Positions 7,697-18,300 of a DNA stretch of 35,953 nucleotides are shown piece by piece. Each line of letters starts with the position of its first letter. The stretch's first letter is position 1. The stretch is from positions 1 to 35,953 of the forward strand of contig DATIJJ010000101.1 in the NCBI GenBank assembly GCA_035478795.1. Direction: 5' to 3'. The stretch comes from DATIJJ01 sp035478795 (GTDB lineage: Bacteria > Pseudomonadota > Gammaproteobacteria > DSM-16500). Below the pieces are notes generated by a model. The model worked only from the letters and a program-made list of their open reading frames with translations. It was not told where the DNA came from and made no database searches. The position numbers were made by a program, and so were the translations under genes.

Positions 7697-8797
7697 ATGA
7701 CTGTCTCACCACGAAAACGCATCTTTGTTGGCCTCTCAGGCGGTGTCGATTCAGCCGTCGCAGCGCTCCTTCTGAAAGAACAGGGCCACTTTGTTGAAGC
7801 GGTTTTCATGAAAAACTGGGAAGCCGATGACACTGACACGTTTTGCCCGGCAAGCGTTGACATGGCGGATGCCCAGGCTGTTTCCGATCAATTGCAGATT
7901 GAATTACACCGCGTCAATTTTGCGGCTGACTACTGGCAACGCGTTTTCACCGATTTTTTAGCGGAATACAAGGCGGGTCGCACCCCCAATCCCGATATTT
8001 TATGCAACAAGGAAATTAAATTTAAAGCCTTTTTACATTATGCGAAACAACGCGGCGCGGATTATATCGCGACCGGACATTATGCACGTTGCATTCAAAC
8101 AAACGATCATGGCTTTCAATTGTTGAAAGGTCTTGATCCCGCAAAAGACCAAAGTTATTTTTTGCATGCGTTGACAGAAGAACAATTGTCCTGCAGTTTA
8201 TTTCCTCTGGGTGAATTGAAAAAAAATGCCGTGCGTGAATTGGCTGATAAAGCCGGTTTTAAAAATCATGCCAAAAAAGACAGCACGGGCATCTGTTTTA
8301 TTGGCGAAAAAAACTTTAAAACATTTTTAGGTGACTACCTGCCAGCCAAACCGGGGCTCATTCAAACCACCGATGGCGAGACCCTCGGCCAGCACGACGG
8401 GCTCATGTTCTATACCCTCGGCCAACGACAAGGGTTGCACATTGGTGGATTGAAAAACAGGGGTGAAGCACCCTGGTATGTGGTTGACAAACTTATCAAA
8501 ACGAATACATTAATCGTGGCCCAGGGAAAAGATCACCCTGCCTTGTATAAAAACACCCTCACCGCATCCCGCGTTCACTGGATTCAGGGCACCCCCCCGG
8601 TGTTGCCATTCAAAGCGCATGCCAAAACACGGTATCGACAACCGGATCAGGTCTGTATCATCCATCCGTTAAATGAAAAGTTGAATGAAAACCAGGTTAG
8701 AATAGAATTTCCGGAACCCCAACGCGCCGTCACACCCGGGCAATCTGTTGTGTTTTATCAGGGAGACGTATGCCTTGGCGGGGGGATTATTGAATAA
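7697..8797 (+). CDS. mnmA: tRNA-specific 2-thiouridylase MnmA
   Basis: MnmA adenylates and thiolates U34 of tRNA-Lys, Glu and Gln, taking sulfur from the Tus relay. The 366-residue protein has the PP-loop SGGVDS at residues 14-19 and the two catalytic cysteines, C103 in NPDILC and C200 in STGIC, matching C102 and C199 of E. coli. The ATG at 7697 is the only start that keeps the PP-loop strand. There is no Shine-Dalgarno sequence: the terminator T-run sits directly before it. hflD follows after 15 nt, as in many gammaproteobacteria. Confidence 0.96.
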   Translation: MTVSPRKRIFVGLSGGVDSAVAALLLKEQGHFVEAVFMKNWEADDTDTFCPASVDMADAQAVSDQLQIELHRVNFAADYWQRVFTDFLAEYKAGRTPNPDILCNKEIKFKAFLHYAKQRGADYIATGHYARCIQTNDHGFQLLKGLDPAKDQSYFLHALTEEQLSCSLFPLGELKKNAVRELADKAGFKNHAKKDSTGICFIGEKNFKTFLGDYLPAKPGLIQTTDGETLGQHDGLMFYTLGQRQGLHIGGLKNRGEAPWYVVDKLIKTNTLIVAQGKDHPALYKNTLTASRVHWIQGTPPVLPFKAHAKTRYRQPDQVCIIHPLNEKLNENQVRIEFPEPQRAVTPGQSVVFYQGDVCLGGGIIE

Positions 8798-8812
8798 AAG
8801 GGAGACAGGCTC

Positions 8813-9442
8813 TTGCAAGACAAACAGCTTTATAAAATCACGCTGGCACTGGCAGGCATTACCCAGGCCGCCTCGCTAGTCAAGGATCTGGCTCAAACCG
8901 GGAAAGCGGATGATGCTGCCTGGCAAGCCAGTATTTACAGCCTGTTTCAAACCGATCCGCCGGATGTGATGGCGGTTTATGGCAATCATCCGGATGGCAT
9001 CAAACTGGGGCTTCAAAATTTAATTGCCCAGATGGAGTCCCAAACGGTTCTGCCGCAGACCCGCTACATGCTTGGCATGATGCGCTTGCAGAAAAAAATT
9101 TCACACTCCAAAAAAATGCTGCATCTTTTGTCTTCCCGATTAAATCAAACCAAAAAACAGGTGGATTATTTTTCCCTCACGCATCCGACAGTCATCTCCA
9201 ATCTGGCGGATATTTATCAGAGCACGATCAGCGCATTTCGATTTCGCATCATTATCTGGGGTAATCAACGCATTTTGACGGCTTCAGAAAATATGGAAAA
9301 AATCCGCGCTCTTTTGCTCGCCGGTGTACGCTCGTCCGTATTATGGCGACAACTGGGTGGTTCACGGTTACAACTTATTTTTTCACGCAGAAAAATTTCT
9401 GGCATGGCGAAAAAAATTCTTGCCGGTCTTCCAAACACATAA
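8813..9442 (+). CDS. hflD: high frequency lysogenization protein HflD homolog
   Basis: HflD is a membrane-associated helical protein that in E. coli interferes with phage lambda CII; its housekeeping role is unclear. The 209-residue length is normal and the N-terminal segment ALAGITQAASLVKDLAQTG is the family hallmark. Translation starts at a TTG, supported by GGGAGA at 8800-8805 with 7-nt spacing. The gene lies 15 nt after mnmA and 9 nt before purB, the conserved mnmA-hflD-purB order. Confidence 0.92.
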   Translation: MQDKQLYKITLALAGITQAASLVKDLAQTGKADDAAWQASIYSLFQTDPPDVMAVYGNHPDGIKLGLQNLIAQMESQTVLPQTRYMLGMMRLQKKISHSKKMLHLLSSRLNQTKKQVDYFSLTHPTVISNLADIYQSTISAFRFRIIIWGNQRILTASENMEKIRALLLAGVRSSVLWRQLGGSRLQLIFSRRKISGMAKKILAGLPNT

Positions 9443-9451
9443 GGAATGATT

Positions 9452-10810
9452 ATGGACTCAGCCGTATTGCGCGCCATTTCCCCACTGGATGGACGTTATC
9501 GAAGAAATGTCATCCCGCTCGAATCCATTTTTAGCGAACATGCCCTGATGCACTATCGCACTGAAATTGAAATTCGCTGGCTGCAATTTTTGTCAGAACA
9601 AACCATTCTTCCAAAATTCAGCAAAGAAGCTGATACATTTTTGAATGCGATCATTGACAATTTCAATGAAGAAAGTTCGCTTCGCATTAAAAAAATAGAA
9701 GAGACTACGCAACATGATGTCAAAGCCGTCGAATATTTTATAAAAGAAAAAACAGAAGGCCATGCCGAATTAAAAAAAGCAGCGGAATTTATCCATTTTG
9801 GCTGCACCTCAGAAGACATTAATAATCTGGCTTACGCACTCATGCTTAAACGCGCGCGAAGCGAGTGTCTCCTGCCGGTTCTTGAACAATTGATTTCTGC
9901 CTTAAAAAAACTGGCTATTGACCATGCAGATCAGCCGATGCTCGCACGCACACACGGGCAACCCGCAACGCCCACGACTGTCGGAAAGGAAATAGCGAAT
10001 GTGATCGCGCGCCTGAACCGTCAACTTAAACAACTCGAAAAAGCAGAAATACTCGGGAAATTCAATGGCGCAACGGGAAATTATAATGCACTCAAGGTTG
10101 CTTGCCCCGACATCCACTGGCCTGATGTGAGCAAACAATTTATTACACGGCTTGGTCTTTCGCAAAATCCTTACACAACACAAATTGAACCCCATGACTC
10201 TATCGCAGAATTATTTGCCATTCTGATGCGCATCAATAGTATCCTGCTGGATTTTAATCGTGATATGTGGGGTTATATTTCGCTGGATTATTTTAAACAA
10301 AAAACAGCGGACAACGAAGTCGGTTCATCCACCATGCCGCATAAAGTAAATCCGATTGATTTCGAAAATGCAGAAGGTAATCTCGGCATTGCGAATGCAC
10401 TGCTCGGCCATTTTGCAGAAAAGCTGCCAATTTCGCGTTTTCAGCGTGACCTGTCAGACTCGACCGTATTACGAAACATGGGTGTTGCTATCGGACACAC
10501 TGTGCTTGCATGGCAATCCACCTCCAAAGGGCTTGCCAAAGTGACAGTGAACAGGGAAGCACTCTGCGCCGATCTCAATAATCATTGGGAAGTGTTAGCA
10601 GAACCCATCCAGATGACCATGCGCCGGTTGGGTCTGGAAAAACCGTATGAGCAATTAAAAAATTTCACACGCGGAAAAAAAATCACAAAAGAATTGATGC
10701 AACAATTCATTCAGGAACTCGCCTTGCCTGCTGACATCAAACAACAATTGCTTTCACTCACACCGGAAAATTATATTGGATATGCGGCCGATCTTGCCAA
10801 AACGATTTAA
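9452..10810 (+). CDS. purB: adenylosuccinate lyase
   Basis: PurB catalyses two fumarate-releasing steps: SAICAR to AICAR in purine synthesis, and adenylosuccinate to AMP. It has 452 residues against 456 in E. coli. The N-terminus MDSAVLRAISPLDGRY aligns with the family, and the fumarase/aspartase superfamily signature GSSTMPHKVNP is intact. Two ATGs (9446 and 9452) are in frame; 9452 is preferred because AAGGA at 9441-9445 then has correct spacing. It is the last gene of the mnmA-hflD-purB cluster. Confidence 0.97.
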   Translation: MDSAVLRAISPLDGRYRRNVIPLESIFSEHALMHYRTEIEIRWLQFLSEQTILPKFSKEADTFLNAIIDNFNEESSLRIKKIEETTQHDVKAVEYFIKEKTEGHAELKKAAEFIHFGCTSEDINNLAYALMLKRARSECLLPVLEQLISALKKLAIDHADQPMLARTHGQPATPTTVGKEIANVIARLNRQLKQLEKAEILGKFNGATGNYNALKVACPDIHWPDVSKQFITRLGLSQNPYTTQIEPHDSIAELFAILMRINSILLDFNRDMWGYISLDYFKQKTADNEVGSSTMPHKVNPIDFENAEGNLGIANALLGHFAEKLPISRFQRDLSDSTVLRNMGVAIGHTVLAWQSTSKGLAKVTVNREALCADLNNHWEVLAEPIQMTMRRLGLEKPYEQLKNFTRGKKITKELMQQFIQELALPADIKQQLLSLTPENYIGYAADLAKTI

Positions 10811-10823
10811 AAAGGAGCTCTTC

Positions 10824-11348
10824 ATGAAAAAAATCATTTTCGTATTGACACTTTTTGGATGTTCAACAGGCGCACACGCGATGTTTTGTCCGAACAATTT
10901 CAACCAGATCAATATTGGCGACACAACAGAACAGGTAAAAAAACAATGCGGTAATCCGGATGTTGAAAAAAAAATTGAAGGTGAAGACAATGGCCCGCAG
11001 GAATGGAATTTTTACGTACGCCCACAAATGAAACGCTACACTGAAACCCGCACCAACAGTGGTGCAGAAGCGTCCGTTAAAATGTCCATCGCCTTAAACC
11101 AGGGCAAGGTAATCAACATCACCGTAAACGGCATGAGTCTTGCGACCACTACCATTTGCGGCCCTTCCGTCTCGATTGGCGATACCTCCAAAACCGTAAA
11201 AAGCGCTTGCGGCGATCCGGTGTTTATCAACAAAAGCAGCAATCAGGAAGGCGCTCCCAAACCCAAAGAAACCGTTGAGTATCAATACAACAGCACACCG
11301 CCTGCGACACTGGTTTTTGTGGGTGGGTTTTTACAGGAAAGAAGATGA
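10824..11348 (+). CDS. exported DUF2845-like protein
   Basis: This 174-residue protein has a signal peptide (MKKIIFVLTLFGCSTGAHA) and a mature part with two similar motifs, INIGDTTEQVKKQCGNPDV and VSIGDTSKTVKSACGDPVF. The G-D-(S/T)-x3-V-x3-CG-x-P pattern is that of DUF2845, a periplasmic family common in Legionellales; the function is unknown. Cysteines at the start and in each motif could form disulfides. It begins 13 nt after purB with AGGAG at 10813-10817, so it can ride on the purB transcript. The DUF2845 name comes from motif recall, not a search. Confidence 0.7.
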   Translation: MKKIIFVLTLFGCSTGAHAMFCPNNFNQINIGDTTEQVKKQCGNPDVEKKIEGEDNGPQEWNFYVRPQMKRYTETRTNSGAEASVKMSIALNQGKVINITVNGMSLATTTICGPSVSIGDTSKTVKSACGDPVFINKSSNQEGAPKPKETVEYQYNSTPPATLVFVGGFLQERR

Positions 11349-11428
11349 TTTATTGCCAGATTTTTGAAAATTAACGGTATATTCAAAAAGCTCCTTTTCT
11401 CTTAACTATTGGCCAATTTTTAGCCTCT

Positions 11429-11461
11429 CTTAACATTTCCTTAATGTTTTTTTTATATACT
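11429..11461 (+). promoter_or_regulatory. PmrA-like tandem box and -10 of the 1261-residue ORF
   Basis: Half sites cTTAACatT at 11429-11437 and cTTAATgtT at 11440-11448 are separated by 2 nt (11-bp period), followed after 7 nt by a good -10, TATACT at 11456-11461. The second half site starts 68 nt before the ATG, almost the same as at the first box. This is the layout expected of a PmrA-activated effector promoter, with the box replacing the -35. Confidence 0.7.
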
Positions 11462-11508
11462 GCCAGTCATTTTAATCAAACTAATCAAATCCGACGGGGA
11501 TTCAATAT

Positions 11509-14500
11509 ATGCCAGCTTCAAACGCAGGACTCAGCGACAACATCCATGAAATGAATTTGCCAGAATTATACGAATATATTGAGCGCAATTTAAATGCTTT
11601 AAGTCATCATGAAGCATCCCGTCTCAAATTAAAAGATGATCTCGAAGATACTACTGACATCGATATTTTTATAAAAAATATAAATGATCATTTGGAACAG
11701 GCAATAAGTGTTCTGCAACAGAAAAAAGAAATTGAAGATAATATAAATGCAGCACTGCAACAACAGGAAATATCTGATCTCGAAGACGCTTATTTGAGAA
11801 TCGCATTTCCTTCAAAAGCATCAAACGTCATGCCAACACTCGAACTGATTGACTCACTCGATCCATCTGTTGGGAAATCAACCCGGAAAAAATTTGATAG
11901 CCTGTCAGCAGCCGCCAAAAATGCACTGGAAAGTGAACAACGATCATTGGATACCATCAAACAAGCCGTTGATGAATTAATGATTTTTTCTCACGTATCT
12001 CTCACACAAATCCTCGGGGAATTACTGAAGAAAACATCGGAAAAAACACTGGATGAACTATTAGGAGAAGCGCAGTCAAATCAACGTTTATATGACATTG
12101 CAGTCTCTTTACTCACTGAAACGCATGACGCCATATCATCTGATGAAGAATATGCTTATCTGGCGGATTGCCTGAATCCAACAAAGTGGCAGCCAAGGCT
12201 AAAAAAACTTGCTTCATTGAATCCGGATTTTGAATTAATTGCCATATTTTTGAAAAATAGTTATGTATTACTTGATTCGCTCAACCATGCATTAGATGAA
12301 AATGATTCTTCAAAAGTACTTGATGCCATATTCAAACTGGATGAGCTTGTCAACGACATCTTACCTGCAGTGATGACGAAACTGGAACAGCAAAAAGCAG
12401 AAAAAATTTTCTTCGAAAACAAGTCTGAAGAAAACTGCAGACAAGCCATTCGTCAATTAAAAACCCTTGCCCAGACAAATCCGCTAGAATCTCAGATAAA
12501 CGGACATCTGGCTCAAAAATATGCGTCGGCTGGTTTTCATGGCAGTAAAAACCTTTCTCTCGTCGCAGAAAAAATTCTTCAAGAGGGAGAAAATCGTCTT
12601 AAAATTACAATCAACAGCCTACCTACCGAATCGCTTGAGTCTCAGATTGAATATCACAAGATACAATTGCATCTTACTGAAAAGCAATTGGAAATAAATC
12701 CCTTTAACATCATAGAACAAATTCGCGAGACAGTGATTAGCAAACACCTGAGACTTTATCAGGATGAACTGATTAAACGAAAAGGAAAAGACATTGATCC
12801 GACAGAACTCTTGTCAGACCGGTTAGTCGACTACTCAAAATTTAAATTGGGTGACTACGACAAGACGTATTCTTCCAAGGCAAGCGATGCGCGCAATTAC
12901 AATCCTTTGAGTCAGGGATGTTATAATGCTGAAAGCAACCTGTCATCGCTTGAAGCGTATTATTTTGGGTATGCCCATCTTCAACTTTGCGCAAAAATAT
13001 TTGTCATCCCGGAAGAAGATGTCGTAGACGATGCTTTGCTTTCCGAGCACATGCGAGAAATCAGCCAGTTCACTCAAACCAAACTTCGTGAACTGTCTTT
13101 GACAGAACTCACGACCTTGATTAGAAATAAGGAAGGATTACTAAAAGACATTGATAGACCGCGTTTCCAGACTTTTTCATCCTTTCTGGATGGTGAGTGG
13201 AAAAAAACGGTTTACCACACTTTCCTCGGATACTACAAAGAAGAATTGGCTCGACGAAAAGAAGCTGAAGAAAAATTGGCTGCGGCGGCTCTTGCCGAAG
13301 CCGCGGCTCTGAAAAAAGCCGAAATGCTCGAAGAAGAAAAAACAACCCTTATGTTAAGCGCTATTCAACAACCTGCCGTTGACTCCTTTATTCCTGGCAA
13401 TGAATTAAATGCTCTCAATTACCGGAAACAATTAACAAAACAAAAATCAGCAGTCAAAGACCAGAAAACAGTTTCTATGCCATTGAAACTCTCTCCTGCT
13501 GAAACAAAAAAATCAGAAGTAGAAATTTATGCTGGCAGCCTGTCGAATTTCAGTGATTATTACAATGCACTTCTCGATAAACAAAAAACTACGAAAGAAC
13601 TTGCTCAAATGACAACTGAACAGCTTAAATTTAAGCTTGCATATTGCAAAATTCAAGCGAGAGCCTCCGCTGAGAAACAAAAAACAAATCCAGATCAAGC
13701 TGAAAAAGCACAAGAAGAAACTTTTACTGCACATTCAAAACTTTGTCAGCAAGAAATGAAAAAACGAAAGGGTAATGAAACAGAAACAGGAATACCTGAG
13801 GAAAGCAAGACCATAACAGTAGATGACTATTTTCCTAATTATAGCGATACATTAGAAAGCGCACGAAATTATCGTTCCGCTGCACAATGCAACCTTTTTT
13901 TAACGCATACACCATATCATATACGTACAAGTAATCCGCTATCAGGAAATCTATCTATAGATTATGATTATGAATTGGCTGCGGGACGACTAAGCTATCA
14001 ATATCTTTCATCAGATGAGAAGAATATCAATTTATATAAATTAGATAATGGACGAGTTTTCTGTCACTTTAAAGATTCGCCAGCTCTGCTTGAAATTACT
14101 GGCGTTAATTTTCCCGCAAGCGCACAATTTCTATCAACTAAAGAATGTCCTATTAAATGTGATAACCAGGAAATAACCAGGGCTGTTTTTAATAAAATCA
14201 GAACAACCGAATCCATTTGGTCTTACAGTAGCCAAGATGATCTGGAAACGCTTGAAAGATGTTATTTTAACTATTTTCAAATTGAATTTTGCACGGAAAT
14301 ATTCGCTCTGCCAGAAGAAAAAGTGGGCGGAATATCTATCTCTGAGAATATTGAAAGAATAACTAATCTTATTAAAACAAAGCTCAGCGAAACTCATTTT
14401 GTTGGCCTGAAAAATTTAATTTCCACCGCAGAAAGGGTAATAAGAGAAACGAATGAAAATGGTTCATCCAATTCAAAAGAATTATTATATAACAGATTTA

Positions 14501-15294
14501 GAAAAAATCTTTTTTCGACACGTCTGAATTATTATCAGGAAGAAATAGCCAGACGGGAGAAAGAAACAGAAGAACTGGCTAGACGAATGGAAGAAGAAAA
14601 GCTGGCTGCAGCTCATGTTTCCGCTCAGGCAGAAATTTCGCGTAATAATGCCACGCCAGCATCATCTGCGTCTCAACCTGATGATATAAACGACGTGCCG
14701 GAACTGAATGATGATATGCCAGAGCTATCTGGTGATGGTGACAACTCTGAGCAGGAAGAAGAACAAAAAGAACAAAGTCGTCGCACTGTTACCGCATCAA
14801 CAACAGGAGCAGTGAATCATCTTCTAAATCGAAGTGATTCAACGCGTGAACAGAAAGCAGTTTTAAGTGATGAGGAAATGAAAGCACGTACAAGACAACT
14901 TGTAGACCTGGTGACTGAGTTCACTGATCGAGCAGATAGATTTATCAAGCATACACTCCCGGAAGAAAATATTTTACGATGGCACGCAAACGCCCGGTTA
15001 TTAGAAATAAAAGTAAACACCCTTGGAAAAATAAACACGGTAATCACAAAAGACGGTTTAGAGGCCGGGCGTATATTGTGGGCACCCTTCAAAACATTTA
15101 TTGACTCAATAAATGAAAAGCAATCAACAGTTATTTGGTCAGCTTCAAAAATTATCCTCAGTACCACCAGCACTGCACCGAAACAGAAAAATGCCGGGTT
15201 TTTTAGCTGGATTTTGGGTGGCGGGGCTGCTGCTCCAACTCCGGTTAAAAGAACTGCAACATATCATCTGGAAGGAAAAAGGAAGGGAAGATAA
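11509..15294 (+). CDS. candidate Dot/Icm effector, large coiled-coil protein with an internal duplication
   Basis: The protein has 1261 residues, no signal peptide and no recognisable enzyme domain. It is mostly helical and charged. Two related modules are visible. In each, a helical segment (about 371-430 and 701-760) with the pattern YHKIQ/YCKIQ and ending IKRKG/MKKRKG is followed by an ARNY motif. Next come LEAYYFGYAHLQLCAKIFVI at about 481 and LERCYFNYFQIEFCTEIFAL at about 915, and then YYKEELARRKE (575) or YYQEEIARREKE (1008). Module 2 carries about 110 extra residues near 800-910. A Glu/Asp-rich stretch at about 1065-1090 precedes a basic C-terminus. The PmrA-like promoter suggests type IV secretion. 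It is convergent with the adhesin gene, 11 nt apart. Confidence 0.6.
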   Translation: MPASNAGLSDNIHEMNLPELYEYIERNLNALSHHEASRLKLKDDLEDTTDIDIFIKNINDHLEQAISVLQQKKEIEDNINAALQQQEISDLEDAYLRIAFPSKASNVMPTLELIDSLDPSVGKSTRKKFDSLSAAAKNALESEQRSLDTIKQAVDELMIFSHVSLTQILGELLKKTSEKTLDELLGEAQSNQRLYDIAVSLLTETHDAISSDEEYAYLADCLNPTKWQPRLKKLASLNPDFELIAIFLKNSYVLLDSLNHALDENDSSKVLDAIFKLDELVNDILPAVMTKLEQQKAEKIFFENKSEENCRQAIRQLKTLAQTNPLESQINGHLAQKYASAGFHGSKNLSLVAEKILQEGENRLKITINSLPTESLESQIEYHKIQLHLTEKQLEINPFNIIEQIRETVISKHLRLYQDELIKRKGKDIDPTELLSDRLVDYSKFKLGDYDKTYSSKASDARNYNPLSQGCYNAESNLSSLEAYYFGYAHLQLCAKIFVIPEEDVVDDALLSEHMREISQFTQTKLRELSLTELTTLIRNKEGLLKDIDRPRFQTFSSFLDGEWKKTVYHTFLGYYKEELARRKEAEEKLAAAALAEAAALKKAEMLEEEKTTLMLSAIQQPAVDSFIPGNELNALNYRKQLTKQKSAVKDQKTVSMPLKLSPAETKKSEVEIYAGSLSNFSDYYNALLDKQKTTKELAQMTTEQLKFKLAYCKIQARASAEKQKTNPDQAEKAQEETFTAHSKLCQQEMKKRKGNETETGIPEESKTITVDDYFPNYSDTLESARNYRSAAQCNLFLTHTPYHIRTSNPLSGNLSIDYDYELAAGRLSYQYLSSDEKNINLYKLDNGRVFCHFKDSPALLEITGVNFPASAQFLSTKECPIKCDNQEITRAVFNKIRTTESIWSYSSQDDLETLERCYFNYFQIEFCTEIFALPEEKVGGISISENIERITNLIKTKLSETHFVGLKNLISTAERVIRETNENGSSNSKELLYNRFRKNLFSTRLNYYQEEIARREKETEELARRMEEEKLAAAHVSAQAEISRNNATPASSASQPDDINDVPELNDDMPELSGDGDNSEQEEEQKEQSRRTVTASTTGAVNHLLNRSDSTREQKAVLSDEEMKARTRQLVDLVTEFTDRADRFIKHTLPEENILRWHANARLLEIKVNTLGKINTVITKDGLEAGRILWAPFKTFIDSINEKQSTVIWSASKIILSTTSTAPKQKNAGFFSWILGGGAAAPTPVKRTATYHLEGKRKGR

Positions 15295-15305
15295 ACGAAC
15301 TGTTA

Positions 15306-18300
15306 CTATCTTATCGAAAATCCACCGGGTATCGGCGAAACACTCAACGCACGGTGGTTTTTCATCGTGACTTGCTGATGAATCAGATCATGGAGATTGG
15401 CATTCACAGCAGGTGATGAAGCAAAATAGTCGTCATACGCATCAACACCATCCACCACGATTTCCATAATCGATCGATTATTCCAGATCAACGCGGTTGT
15501 CCCGCTGATGAAAACATTATTGATGTTGTTTGGCTCCGGATTGGGTGTGGGAGCGGGTTCCGGTGTTGGCGTCGGTGTGGGTGTCGGCGGCGGATTTAAT
15601 ATCTTCATGTTGATAAAGAAGAAAGGATCCGCAATTGAACCATTGGTATCAATCGGTGGATTGGTATAAACAACGGTAACCGGTTTATTTGGCAGCGTCA
15701 GTGTACTTAATCCCACATTCGTACCAATCACTTGCTGCATTTCTGCAAATGTGCCAATACCGACAGACGAGTTATTCAAGAGGCTGCCTGCATTCAGTTG
15801 ATTGCCGACAGGTAATGCCAATACCAGGGAAATCGTCTGGCCATATCCTGTGAAATCCATCGTATTGGTATTCGTGGTATTACCGCCATCAATCACACCA
15901 CTCACACTGCCATTGCCCGTAAAGGCAAACGTGTTGGTGCCGCTACCCCCTGTCAGATTACCGAATCCGGCAAAGTTGCTGCTGCCAGCTGTTCCTCCAT
16001 CGGCACTTGCAATCGTAAAGGCTGTATTGGATGAAGGCCCGATGATCGTGCTGTTGCTACCGCCACCGATGAAGGTACTCATGCCACTAAACGTTCCACC
16101 AATGCCCGAGGCTGTGCTGGTTCCGAGATTGACGGTCGGTGAACTCAATGCAGCGAGATTTAATGTGGAACCACTGCCTGTCAGGTTACCTGTCACGGCC
16201 GAACTGCCCGTACTGAAAACAAAACTGTCGGCTGCTCCACCCGTCAAATTACCAAACACAATGAAGTTTTTACCCGCAATCGAACCGGTATTGTTAGTTG
16301 AAATCGTCCATGTATTGCCGCCGATTGTATTGGTGAATGTATTGCCGCTGTTTGATCCACCGATGAAGCTTGTAATACCGCTCATGCTGCCAACACCGGT
16401 TGCTGTATTCGTTCCACCATTGACTGCAACGGCTGTAGTGTAGGCACTTTCATCCAGCGTACCTGCTGTTGCGCTGATGCTGTTGATGGTTCTGCCAGTG
16501 CCTAATGCAAATGTATCGCCACTCCCACCGACCAGCGTTCCGAAATCAGAGAAAGTAGTCGAGCCATCGAGGCTACCGCCATTATTTTGCGAAATGCTCC
16601 AGCTATGTGTCCCGCTGCTCGTTGCTGTTAACGTATTGGTATTGGTGTTAGCGTTATTACCGACAAAGTTACCGATATTGCTGAATGTCGTGCCAATGAT
16701 GCCGGTAACCGTTGCTGTCTGTAAATTTACACTGGCAGGTGATACAACGGCACTTAAATCCAGACTGTTCGTGCCTGCTCCACCATTCAGACTGCCGCTG
16801 ATGCTGTTGCCATTACCAAAGATGAAACTGTCATTGCCAGTACCACCCGTCAAATTACCAAAGCTTACGAACGTTGATCCGCCGACCGTACCGCTACTGC
16901 TGCCTGTCACATTCCAGGTTTGTGTGCCATTGGGACCTGTCAATGTGCCATTGCTGCCGTTACCGGTAAAGCTTGTGATGTTGCTATACGTTGCACCCAC
17001 ACCGGTTGCAGTGGCTGCCTGTAAATTAACACTGACCAGCGTTGTGTAAGCACTTAAATCCAGACTGTTCGTGCCACTGCCGCCATTTAAACTGCCACTA
17101 ATACTTTGGCCATCACTGAAGACGAAACTGTCATTGCCGGTACCACCCGTCAAATTACCAAAGCTTGCAAAGGTTGATCCACCGACCGTACCACTACTGC
17201 TGCCTGTCACATTCCAGGTTTGTGTGCCATTGGGACCTGTCAATGTGCCATTGTTGCCATTACCGGTAAAGCTGCCGATATTGCTGAATGTCGTGCTGAT
17301 ACCCGTTGCAGTATCAGCCTGCAAGTTCACACTCACAGCAGTTGTGTAAGCGCTTAAATTCATCGTGTTGGTACCACTTCCACCATCGAGACTTCTGACG
17401 CTCCTGCCATCACTGAAGATGAACGTGTCATTCCCTGTGCCACCCGCGAGATTACTGAAGCTTGCGAATGTGGTGCCATTATCAATATTTCCGCCATTAT
17501 TTGCCGTGATATTCCAGCTGTGAGTGCCATTGGTACCGGTTAATGTGTCGTTCGTGCTGCCACTACCTATAAAGTCGTTGAGATTGCTAAAGGTCGTGCC
17601 AATCACACCCGTCACTGTGGCCGTTTGCAAATTCACATTCAAGGCGCTGCTTTCGGCACTGATATCAAGCGTGTTCGTACCGCCTGCGCCACCATTCAGA
17701 CTGCCGCTGATGCTGTCATTGTTGCCGAAGATGAAATTATCATTACCCGTTCCGCCCACCAGATTTTGAATATTGCTAAAACCGCCGGTCACACCCGTGA
17801 CGGTTCCGGTATTGTTGTTTGTGATATTCCAGGTATTGGAAACATTATCACCCGTCAATGTATCACTGCCGCCACTGCCATTGATCGAACCGGATAACGT
17901 ACCGCCGCTTAATACAAAACTGTCCGCACCGCTGCCGCCCACCAGATTACCAAAGCTTGCGAATGTCGTGGTGCTATCGATATTACCGCCATTGCCTGCC
18001 GTGATCGTCCAGCTGTGAGCGCCACTTGCACCGGTTAATGTGTTATTACCACTCCCGCCGATAAAGCTGCTGATATTGCTGAAGGTCGTGCTGATGCCCG
18101 TTGCGGTATCCGCCTGCAGGTTCACATTCACATTGCTCGTGTAAGCGCCTGAATTCAGCGTGTTCGTACCACTTCCGCCATCCAGACTCCTGATGCTCTT
18201 GCCATCACTGAAGATGAACGTATCATTCCCTGTGCCACCTGTGAGATTACTGAAGCTTGTAAATGTGATGGCGTTATCGATATTTCCACCATTGTTTGCT

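Noticed and set aside
15321..15361. Terminator for the 1261-residue ORF (CCACCG/CGGTGG followed by T5)
   Set aside because: The stem is only 6 bp with a 25-nt loop and it lies inside the adhesin coding sequence; too weak to list as a feature.
15802..17349. Several long plus-strand ORFs (up to about 213 codons) opposite the adhesin repeats
   Set aside because: They mirror the repetitive Thr/Asn/Gly codons of the adhesin on the other strand, give Leu/Pro/Val-rich low-complexity products, lack ribosome sites, and recur with the repeats.
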